Origin: an uncultured Ruminococcus sp.
Lineage (GTDB): Bacteria; Bacillota; Clostridia; Oscillospirales; CAG-272
Length of the DNA stretch: 32,080 nt
Assembly (NCBI GenBank): GCA_902782445.1
Contig: CACZNC010000033.1
Location: forward strand, 1 to 32,080
Reading direction: 5' to 3'
Notes under the pieces: model-generated
What the model saw: the letters and a program-made list of their open reading frames with translations, nothing else
What the model was told of the DNA's origin: nothing
Database searches by the model: none
In this document: one piece after another, positions 26,570-32,080 of the stretch
How the letters are laid out: each line of letters opens with the position of its first letter
Numbering within the stretch: position 1 is the first letter of the stretch
Translations under genes and position numbers: made by a program

Positions 26570-26911
26570 ATGCTGACACTGGACGCACTCAGGGAGTACG
26601 GCGCGAACGTAGCGGAGGGCCTTGGCCGCTGCATGAACAACGAAGCTTTTTATCTCCGGATGATCGGGATCGCCGTGAAGGACAACAAGGTCGCCGCTCT
26701 CGACGCCGCCGTCAGAAAGGGAGATTTCAAGGACGCTTTCGAACTGGCGCACGGGCTGAAGGGCATGTACGCGAATCTGTCCCTGACGCCGCTGTCCGTT
26801 CCGCTGTCCGAGATCACGGAGCTTCTCCGCGCCGGGACCGATACGGACTACTCCGCCCTGATGAACGAGATCATTCTCCAGAAGCAAAAGCTGGACGAGC
26901 TTGCCGCGTAA
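26570..26911 (+). CDS. Free-standing Hpt (histidine phosphotransfer) protein
   Basis: Cytoplasmic phosphorelay carrier of 113 residues, almost entirely helical. The phospho-acceptor is H61 in ELAHGLKGMYANL, matching the Hpt pattern A-H-x-LKG-x-x-x-N/S-h. It would pass phosphate between receiver domains of the neighbouring hybrid kinases and an output regulator not present in the window. GGAGGG precedes the ATG, and a perfect promoter drives it. Having a strong promoter of its own fits a shared carrier serving several kinases. A hairpin with a T run follows the stop. Confidence 0.88.
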   Translation: MLTLDALREYGANVAEGLGRCMNNEAFYLRMIGIAVKDNKVAALDAAVRKGDFKDAFELAHGLKGMYANLSLTPLSVPLSEITELLRAGTDTDYSALMNEIILQKQKLDELAA

Positions 26912-26948
26912 AGGCGCTCTCGACCGACGCGCCTGTCTGCGATTTTTT
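26912..26948 (+). terminator. Probable terminator after the Hpt gene
   Basis: AGGCGC (26912-26917) and GCGCCT (26929-26934) form a GC-rich stem right after the stop codon; a run of six T follows at 26943-26948, eight bases beyond the stem, so it may be leaky. Confidence 0.5.
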
Positions 26949-27076
26949 GCATTTTCGCCGCAACATGCTCCGGGGCAGAAGTGTATCATAAGCAGAAGAG
27001 GTTTCCCTGCGGACGCGCGGATCGGACCGGCATATCCGGCGTCTTGCGCGAACACGCGAAGAAAGGACGAACAGAA

Positions 27077-28078
27077 ATGGCAAAGAAAAGAACGATCAGA
27101 TGGATCTGCGCGGCGCTGGCTCTTCTGCTGATGCTCGCCGGCTGCTCCGAACCCATCCCGGAAGACACCGCGGAACCTCTCCGGGACGACGAATTTACCG
27201 AGGAAGAGATCCCCGACGAGGCGGTCCCTCTGGACGCGTTTTTCGCCCAGTACGACACGCCCGCCTCCGGGACGTATCAGGCTCCCGCCATGCAGCACGC
27301 GGATTTCCACGCCGATCTTGCCAACGGGAAAAACGGCGCGATGCTGGATCTGTCCATGGTCAGCAAGGGCGTCGTCGCGGCGAAGGGGTCCTCGTCCAAC
27401 CGCCTCAAATTTGTCATCATCGTCAACAACTCCAATTATTACTACAACATGAAGAACGACGGTACGCCGTCCGTATTTCCTCTGACCTTCGGCAGCGCGA
27501 ACTACAAGTTCCGCATCATGGAAAACACCACGGGCTCCAAATACAGGGAGCTCTACTCCAATTCCACCTGGGTGCAGCTGGACGATCAGTTCGTTCCCTA
27601 TCTGCGCAACAGCGATTATGTCCCCTATTCGGCGGATTCCGCCTGCGTGAAAAAGGCGGCGGAACTGGCGGCGAGTGCGGCGGACGCGGTCGGCGTGGTC
27701 TCGAAGGTCTATGAGTACGTGATCGCGAACATCACCTACGATTACAACAAAGCGAACACCGTGCAGTCCGGCTATATGTCCAATCCCGATTCCACGCTGA
27801 GCACCGGGACCGGCATCTGTTTCGACTACGCCGCGCTGACGGCCGCCATGCTCCGCTCCCAGGGGATCCCCACCAAGATGGTGTTCGGCTACGTCGGCTC
27901 GAACGGCGCCTACCACGCGTGGAACATGTTCTATACCGCTGAGACGGGGTGGGTGACGGTCTCCTTCCAGGCTCCGAAGGATTCCTGGAGCCGCCTGGAT
28001 CTGACCTTCTGCGCGGGCGGCATCGACCCGGCCTATATCGGGAACGGGACGAACTACTCCGACGTCTATTACTACTGA
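27077..28078 (+). CDS. Transglutaminase-like lipoprotein
   Basis: Surface lipoprotein of 333 residues with a C-terminal transglutaminase/cysteine-protease-like domain. The start at 27077 follows GAAAGGA and gives a clean lipoprotein signal (lipobox LAGC, Cys23); an earlier in-frame ATG at 26981 would add an unlikely 32 residues. An acidic linker follows to about 55. The catalytic triad is visible: C248 in GTGICFDYAAL, H280 in AYHAWN and D308 in RLDLTF. Such domains cleave or cross-link peptides; substrates in the cell wall or on surface proteins are plausible but unproven. It is 21 bases before the pilus-type genes and is probably transcribed with them, as no terminator lies between. No strong promoter is seen directly upstream. 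Confidence 0.85.
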   Translation: MAKKRTIRWICAALALLLMLAGCSEPIPEDTAEPLRDDEFTEEEIPDEAVPLDAFFAQYDTPASGTYQAPAMQHADFHADLANGKNGAMLDLSMVSKGVVAAKGSSSNRLKFVIIVNNSNYYYNMKNDGTPSVFPLTFGSANYKFRIMENTTGSKYRELYSNSTWVQLDDQFVPYLRNSDYVPYSADSACVKKAAELAASAADAVGVVSKVYEYVIANITYDYNKANTVQSGYMSNPDSTLSTGTGICFDYAALTAAMLRSQGIPTKMVFGYVGSNGAYHAWNMFYTAETGWVTVSFQAPKDSWSRLDLTFCAGGIDPAYIGNGTNYSDVYYY

Positions 28079-28099
28079 TTTTCAGAGGAGAAATCTGAT

Positions 28100-29146
28100 A
28101 TGAGCCGGAAGATACTCGACGACCTGGGTGTAAGCGCGTTCTGCGAGAGCATGGCGATGATGGCGCAGTCCGGTATTCAGACCGACGAGGCGCTGTCCTT
28201 ATTGCAGACCAGTCACGAATCCGCGTCCGGCCCCCTCGAGACCGCCCTTTCCGGGATGCGCGAGCGGGTGGACGAGGGAGAGAGCCTCTCCGCCGCGATG
28301 GAGAAAAGCGGTGTTTTCCCGGATTACGCCGTGAAGATGATCCGCACCGGCGAGGACTCCGGGCACCTCGAAAACATCCTGTTCCGGCTTTCCCGCTATT
28401 ACGCGGACCGGAAGACCATCGCGGACAAGCTGAAAAACGCCGTGACCTATCCCGCGGCCATGCTGATCCTCATCATTCTTGTCCTCGCCGCCATGCTTGC
28501 CCTCGTCCTCCCCTCGTTCCGGGAGGTGTACGAGACCATGAGCGGAAGTCTCGCCGCGTCCTCCTACGGCTATATCCGGTGGGCCTACGCCGTGTGCTGG
28601 ATCGCTCTCGGCGTGATGTCGGCGCTGGCTCTCGCGCTTCTCATCGGGACCCTGCTCTGGAAGACCGGCCGCCGCAAATCGGTGGAAGCCGCCCTCTCGA
28701 AGATCCCGATCACCGCGAAGATCCTCGAGTCCATGGGGACGTTCCGGTTCACCGACGCGCTCGGGACCTTCCTCGCCTCGGGCAAAATGCAGGATGAGGC
28801 CGTTTTCGACTCCATCCCTATGACGGACTGCGCGCCGGTCGAAGAAAAACTGAAGAAGGTCGTCCGCTCCATGGAGGAGGGCCACGGGATCTCGCAGGCC
28901 GCCATCGACGCGGATCTGTTCGAGCCGCTGTACGGGCGGATGCTTCTGGCGGGAGAGAGGAGCGGCAATCTCGAAAACGTCCTTGCCCGGCTGACGGAGC
29001 ATCTGGAACAGAACTGCGGCGATCTGGTGGACCGGCTCGTGAGCGTCGTGGATCCCCTTCTGTCCGGCGTTCTGATGGTGACGGTGGGATTGAGCCTGCT
29101 CAGCGTGATGCTGCCGCTGATCGGGATGATGAGTTCGGTCGGCTGA
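28100..29146 (+). CDS. pilC: PilC/GspF-type inner-membrane platform protein
   Basis: Polytopic platform protein of a type IV pilus or type II secretion-like machine, which couples the ATPase to pilin insertion. 348 residues, somewhat shorter than the usual 400 because the N-terminal extension is missing. Two repeats of the GspF domain are seen: about 10-125 (MAMMAQSGIQTDEALSLL, MIRTGEDSGHLENILFRLSRYY) and about 200-320 (FRFTDALGTFLASGKMQDEAV, MLLAGERSGNLENVLARLTEHL). The G-E-x-SG-x-L-x-x-h-L motif occurs in each. Membrane helices lie at about 117-138, 155-182 and 318-343. AGAGGAGA precedes the ATG. Confidence 0.93.
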   Translation: MSRKILDDLGVSAFCESMAMMAQSGIQTDEALSLLQTSHESASGPLETALSGMRERVDEGESLSAAMEKSGVFPDYAVKMIRTGEDSGHLENILFRLSRYYADRKTIADKLKNAVTYPAAMLILIILVLAAMLALVLPSFREVYETMSGSLAASSYGYIRWAYAVCWIALGVMSALALALLIGTLLWKTGRRKSVEAALSKIPITAKILESMGTFRFTDALGTFLASGKMQDEAVFDSIPMTDCAPVEEKLKKVVRSMEEGHGISQAAIDADLFEPLYGRMLLAGERSGNLENVLARLTEHLEQNCGDLVDRLVSVVDPLLSGVLMVTVGLSLLSVMLPLIGMMSSVG

Positions 29147-29158
29147 CGGAGGGTCCCC

Positions 29159-29503
29159 ATGTATTCGGATCGAAAAAAAAGGACCTGGATCTGGGTTCTC
29201 CTCGCCGCAGTCCTGATCGCCGCCGCGGTTCTGCTGATTTACGCGCAGTCCGGCCCGCAGCGCGCCGAGATCCGCGAGAAGGGGGAGGCCGCCATCCGCG
29301 AACTGGTGGAGACCGCCGCCCGTCAGTGCTACGCGGTGGAGGGCGTGTATCCGCCGAATCTTGCCTATCTCGAGGACCATTACGGGATCAGGATCAACAA
29401 GAAGGATTATTTCGTCAATTACGACGCGTTCGCGTCCAACGTGCCTCCGAGCGTCATCGTGACCCCCGTGGGATCGACACGGGCTTCGGAGGAACTGCCA
29501 TGA
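29159..29503 (+). CDS. Small pilin-like membrane-anchored protein
   Basis: 114 residues with a basic N-terminus and one hydrophobic helix (about 9-27), followed by a charged helix (IREKGEAAIRELVETAARQCYAVEG) and VYPPNLAYLEDHYGI, which is the loop pattern found in GspG-like pseudopilins (G-x-YP-x-x-L). It lacks the classic prepilin cleavage motif G-FTLIE, so it may remain uncleaved or be cut by a divergent peptidase. GGAGGG precedes the ATG, 12 bases after the pilC-like gene. Probable role: major or minor subunit of the pilus-like fibre. Confidence in the gene is high, in the role moderate. Confidence 0.68.
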   Translation: MYSDRKKRTWIWVLLAAVLIAAAVLLIYAQSGPQRAEIREKGEAAIRELVETAARQCYAVEGVYPPNLAYLEDHYGIRINKKDYFVNYDAFASNVPPSVIVTPVGSTRASEELP

Positions 29504-29528
29504 AATACAAAGACAGGAGGGAGCCCGG

Positions 29529-30002
29529 ATGAAACGGACGAAAAGCTCTCCGCTCGGCTGGTACACGGTCGGGATCGCCGCGCTGTTCTTCGCAGGCTTC
29601 CTCCTTCTTGTGATTTTCGGCGCGCTGATCTACCGCAACGCGGCCCGGAGCCAGAGCGGAAACTGCGACGCGCGCAGCCTGACCGCCTACCTGACGACCA
29701 TCGCCCGGGCGAACGACTCGGAGGATTCGGTGCGGATCTACGATTCCGAATACGGAACGGTTCTGTCCATGGCGGACGGGGATTCCGGCTTCGCGTTCCG
29801 GATCTACCGGTACGGCGGGCACTTGGTGGAGGAATACGAGGAGAGCGGGGCTGAACTCGTTCCGGATTCCGCGCAGGTGATCGGCGAGACGGAGATCTTC
29901 TCGGCAGAATGGCTGACGGACGGTCTGTTCGCCGTTCAGACGGACGCGGGACGGGTCCTGATCGGCGTCCGATCCGCGAACGGAGGGAACGGCAATGAAT
30001 AA
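29529..30002 (+). CDS. Membrane-anchored protein of the pilus cassette, DUF4860-like
   Basis: 157 residues with one N-terminal helix (about 12-34) and an extracytoplasmic domain beginning YRNAARSQSGNCDARSLTAYLTTIARANDSED, a pattern I associate with DUF4860 proteins found beside pilus genes in Firmicutes; this match is from memory and is tentative. The rest is predicted beta-rich. Its size and topology fit a minor pilin, although no cleavage motif is seen. A GGAGG site precedes the ATG, 25 bases after the preceding gene, and the stop overlaps the next start by eight bases (coupled). Confidence 0.6.
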   Translation: MKRTKSSPLGWYTVGIAALFFAGFLLLVIFGALIYRNAARSQSGNCDARSLTAYLTTIARANDSEDSVRIYDSEYGTVLSMADGDSGFAFRIYRYGGHLVEEYEESGAELVPDSAQVIGETEIFSAEWLTDGLFAVQTDAGRVLIGVRSANGGNGNE

Positions 30003-30426
30003 GCGCGTCACATCCTTCTATGTCGAAACGCTGATTTTGATCCTCGTGTTCGTCGCCGTGATCCTCGCTCTGACCCAGGTCTTCGGGCTGGCGAAAAAGC
30101 AGAGCGAAGAGGCAAAGCTCCTGACCGGTGCGGTGACGCTGGCCCAGAACGCGGCGGAGGCATTCTCAGCGGCGGACAGCCCGGAATCGCTCCTCGCACT
30201 CCTCGACGAGGGCGGGAGCGCCGTGCTTGAAGCCGGGACGGTGACGGCCTCCTACGGCGCGGACATGAAACCCGATCCGGAGGGAGTGCTCCGGGTCGAA
30301 GTCGAACGGGTTCCCGGCTCCCGGCAGACGGTGGAGGGAACGGTCCGCGTGGTGCGGCGGGACACCGGGGAAGAAATCTATTCGCTCGTGACGGCGGCGT
30401 ATTTTCCGGAGGATTTGGGAGAATGA
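29995..30426 (+). CDS. Minor pilin-like protein with degenerate prepilin N-terminus
   Basis: 143 residues. The N-terminus MNKRVTSFYVETLILILVFVAVILAL resembles a type III/IV prepilin: a short basic leader, a Glu four or five residues into the mature part, then a hydrophobic helix, though the usual Gly before the cut is replaced by Thr or Ser. The helix continues into VFGLAKKQSEEAKLLTGAVTLAQNAAEAF, as in pilin alpha-1, then a beta-rich domain. GGAGGG precedes the ATG inside the preceding gene. The next gene starts in an ATGA overlap with its stop. Probable minor pilin; not assigned to a named family. Confidence 0.62.
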   Translation: MNKRVTSFYVETLILILVFVAVILALTQVFGLAKKQSEEAKLLTGAVTLAQNAAEAFSAADSPESLLALLDEGGSAVLEAGTVTASYGADMKPDPEGVLRVEVERVPGSRQTVEGTVRVVRRDTGEEIYSLVTAAYFPEDLGE

Positions 30427-30821
30427 AGGAATACCCCATCAGACTGGCTCCGCTGGCCCTCCTTTTGACCGTGATCTCGATCTGCATGACCGTGCTCGGC
30501 ATCCTGACCTATGCGACGGCCCGGGCGGACATCAATCTGGCAGAGACCTACGCCGAGACCGTCCGGACGCGGTATGAGCTCGAGGCGCGGGGACAGAACT
30601 GGGTCGGCGGTCTGATCGCGCCGGCGGACGGGCAGGCTGCACCGAGCCCCGACGAGGACGGCGTGATCCGGGCGGAATTCCGGGACGACGGCGGACTCAT
30701 CCTGCGCGCGGGAGCGGTGATCGAAGACGGCGGGCCGCGGATCGTCGAATGGCGGTTCGAGCATGAGTGGGAGGAAGATACCTCCATCGGAAAACTGTGG
30801 GACGGAACGATCCCCGGATAA
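30423..30821 (+). CDS. Small membrane-anchored protein of the pilus cassette, function unknown
   Basis: 132 residues, not recognised. One N-terminal helix (about 8-30) is followed by a helical stretch (TARADINLAETYAETVRTRYELEARGQNW) and an acidic C-terminal domain rich in Asp, Gly and Glu. Size and topology are those of the two genes before it, so it may be another minor pilin or an assembly factor of the same machine. GGAGG precedes the start, which overlaps the previous stop as ATGA; the PilT-like gene starts 13 bases after its own stop. No cleavage motif is seen. Confidence 0.55.
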   Translation: MKEYPIRLAPLALLLTVISICMTVLGILTYATARADINLAETYAETVRTRYELEARGQNWVGGLIAPADGQAAPSPDEDGVIRAEFRDDGGLILRAGAVIEDGGPRIVEWRFEHEWEEDTSIGKLWDGTIPG

Positions 30822-30834
30822 AACGGAGTGACCC

Positions 30835-31893
30835 ATGAACATCGAGCAGATTCTGGATAAAGCAACGGTAAGCGATGCCGCCGACGTCTTTCTCATCGCC
30901 GGGGTCCCGGTGACCTTCAAGTGCAGCGGGCGGCAGATCCGCGCGGACGAGGGGCCCCTCATGCCCGGGCGGCTGGAAGAACTGGTGCGGGAGATCTACG
31001 CCCTCAGCCGACGGGATCCCCGGAATTTCGAACAGGAGATCGACGACGACTTCTCCTTCTCCGTTTCCGGGCTCGGACGGTTCCGCGTCAACGTATTCCG
31101 CCAGCGGGGCTCGGTCGCGGCGGTCATCCGCGTCATCCGCTTCGGACTGCCGGATCCCGTCAAACTGGGCATCCCGGAAAGCGTCCTCTCCCTCGCCGAC
31201 GTCAAGAAAGGGCTCGTCCTCATCACAGGCGCGGCGGGGACGGGCAAATCGACGACGCTGGCCTGCATGATCGACCGCATCAACCGGACGCGGGACGCGC
31301 ACATCATCACCGTGGAGGACCCCATCGAATACATCCACCGGCACAACCGTTCGATCGTGACCCAGCGGGAGATCTCCATCGACACGCCGTCCTATCTGGA
31401 TTCCCTGCGGTCCGCCCTGCGCGAGGCACCGGACGTGATTTTACTGGGCGAGATGCGGGATTACGACACGATCTCGGCGGCTATCACGGCGGCGGAAACG
31501 GGCATTCTCCTCTTCTCGACCCTGCACACCGGAAGCGTGTCCAACACCATCAACCGGATCCTCGACGTCTATCCGAGCAATCAGCAGCAGCAGGTGAAGA
31601 TCCAGCTTTCGCAGATCTTGAAGGGCGTGGTCTGCCAGCAGCTGATCCCCGCGAAGGACGGCGGACAGACGGCGGTGTTCGAGATCATGAAAACCAATAC
31701 GGCTATCCAGAACATGATCCGGGAGGACAAGCTCCACCAGATCGACTCCGCGATGCAAGCAGGCGCGGCGGAGGGCATGTGCACGATGGACGGCAGTCTT
31801 CTGAAGCTGTACCGGGAAGGGAAGATCACGAAGGATACCGCGCTGATCTACTGCGCCCATTACGACAACATGGCAAAGCGGCTTGCCATGTAA
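30835..31893 (+). CDS. pilT: PilT-type pilus retraction ATPase
   Basis: Hexameric secretion ATPase of 352 residues, the normal PilT length. In order: an N-terminal PAS-like domain (DAADVFLIAGVPVTFKCSG, where PilT has SDLHLxxGxPP), Walker A GAAGTGKST (about 132-140), Asp box ITVEDPIEY (about 158-166), Walker B VILLGEMRD (E206) and the His box STLHT (H231). The C-terminal AIQNMIREDKLHQI (290-303) corresponds to the AIRNLIRE-x-K-x-HQ segment that marks PilT rather than PilB. Motifs are complete, so it should be active. No tetra-Cys zinc region of PilB is present. It is the last gene of the cassette; ACGGAG precedes its ATG and a strong terminator follows. Confidence 0.95.
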   Translation: MNIEQILDKATVSDAADVFLIAGVPVTFKCSGRQIRADEGPLMPGRLEELVREIYALSRRDPRNFEQEIDDDFSFSVSGLGRFRVNVFRQRGSVAAVIRVIRFGLPDPVKLGIPESVLSLADVKKGLVLITGAAGTGKSTTLACMIDRINRTRDAHIITVEDPIEYIHRHNRSIVTQREISIDTPSYLDSLRSALREAPDVILLGEMRDYDTISAAITAAETGILLFSTLHTGSVSNTINRILDVYPSNQQQQVKIQLSQILKGVVCQQLIPAKDGGQTAVFEIMKTNTAIQNMIREDKLHQIDSAMQAGAAEGMCTMDGSLLKLYREGKITKDTALIYCAHYDNMAKRLAM

Positions 31894-31917
31894 AAAAATC
31901 ACCGCAGAAAAAACAAA

Positions 31918-31972
31918 GGATCGGCCGAGACGTTCCCGTAACAGCGACGTCAGTGCCGATCCATCTTTTTTT
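31918..31972 (+). terminator. Bipartite rho-independent terminator after pilT
   Basis: GGATCGGC (31918-31925) pairs with GCCGATCC (31955-31962); after a symmetric 3+3 internal loop an inner stem GACGT (31929-31933) pairs with ACGTC (31947-31951). ATC and seven T follow. It closes the pilus operon. Confidence 0.9.
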
Positions 31973-32080
31973 GAAAGCGGAATTCATACTATTCTCGCTC
32001 TAAAAAGCTAACTATATGGGTTTTGATCGCTCTCCGTAGAGTGCGAACAATCTATGATTGTGAGCTCACGAACGATAACT
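31973..32080. other. Right edge, no supported gene
   Basis: AT-richer tail after the terminator. It contains a perfect 10-base palindrome GTGAGCTCAC (32060-32069) and no convincing open frame or promoter. Confidence 0.4.

Noticed and set aside
1..32080. CRISPR array, tRNA, rRNA or insertion sequence
   Set aside because: No regularly spaced direct repeats, cloverleaf genes, ribosomal sequence or transposase motifs were seen.

Overview
The window reads as chromosomal DNA from a GC-rich, Gram-positive anaerobe, most likely a gut-type member of the Clostridia (Oscillospirales/Christensenellales-like). The evidence is a FeoA-FeoA-FeoB operon ending in the small FeoB-associated Cys-rich membrane protein typical of Firmicutes, GGAGG-type ribosome binding sites, lipobox lipoproteins, hybrid kinases of the clostridial kind, and no outer-membrane export gene beside the polysaccharide genes. 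Every gene that I accept is on the + strand. Long open frames on the other strand are antisense shadows caused by high GC. No tRNA, rRNA, CRISPR array or intact insertion sequence was seen. This assignment is inferred from gene content, not from a database search.

Layout. (1) 139-3122: a cytoplasmic GH32-like beta-propeller glycosidase, then an orphan solute-binding lipoprotein with its own strong promoter. (2) 3236-6817: an iron(II) uptake operon, feoA-feoA-feoB-FeoB-associated protein, with a perfect consensus promoter and three TTAG-N6-CTAA palindromes that look like operators for a DtxR-family iron repressor, closed by a strong terminator. (3) 6841-26425: about 19.5 kb of closely packed genes for a Wzx/Wzy-type surface polysaccharide. 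In order these are a membrane-anchored metallophosphoesterase, two Wzz-like co-polymerases (the second fused to a degenerate GGDEF domain), a Wzy-like polymerase, a CDP-glycerol glycerophosphotransferase-like protein, two GT4 glycosyltransferases, a Wzx flippase, a GT2 glycosyltransferase, a polyprenyl-phosphate sugar-phosphate transferase, and two large hybrid histidine kinases. (4) 26503-26948: a free-standing Hpt protein with its own consensus promoter and a probable terminator. (5) 27077-31972: a transglutaminase-like lipoprotein, then a compact type IV pilus-like cassette (PilC, four small membrane-anchored proteins of which two are pilin-like, PilT), ending at a strong bipartite terminator.

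How it may work together. The polysaccharide cluster supplies initiation, elongation, flipping, polymerisation and length control for an undecaprenyl-linked polymer that may carry glycerol phosphate. Two sensor kinases, one with paired periplasmic solute-binding domains, sit at its end, and with the nearby Hpt protein could form a phosphorelay whose output regulator lies elsewhere. The degenerate GGDEF domain on a chain-length protein suggests allosteric control of polymer export, possibly by a nucleotide. The pilus cassette encodes the retraction-type ATPase PilT but no PilB, PilD or PilM/N/O within the window.

The parts most worth a second look are the Wzz-GGDEF fusion, the phosphorelay without an output, and the minimal PilT/PilC cassette. 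Both window ends are visibly richer in A+T than the interior and hold no gene I can support.
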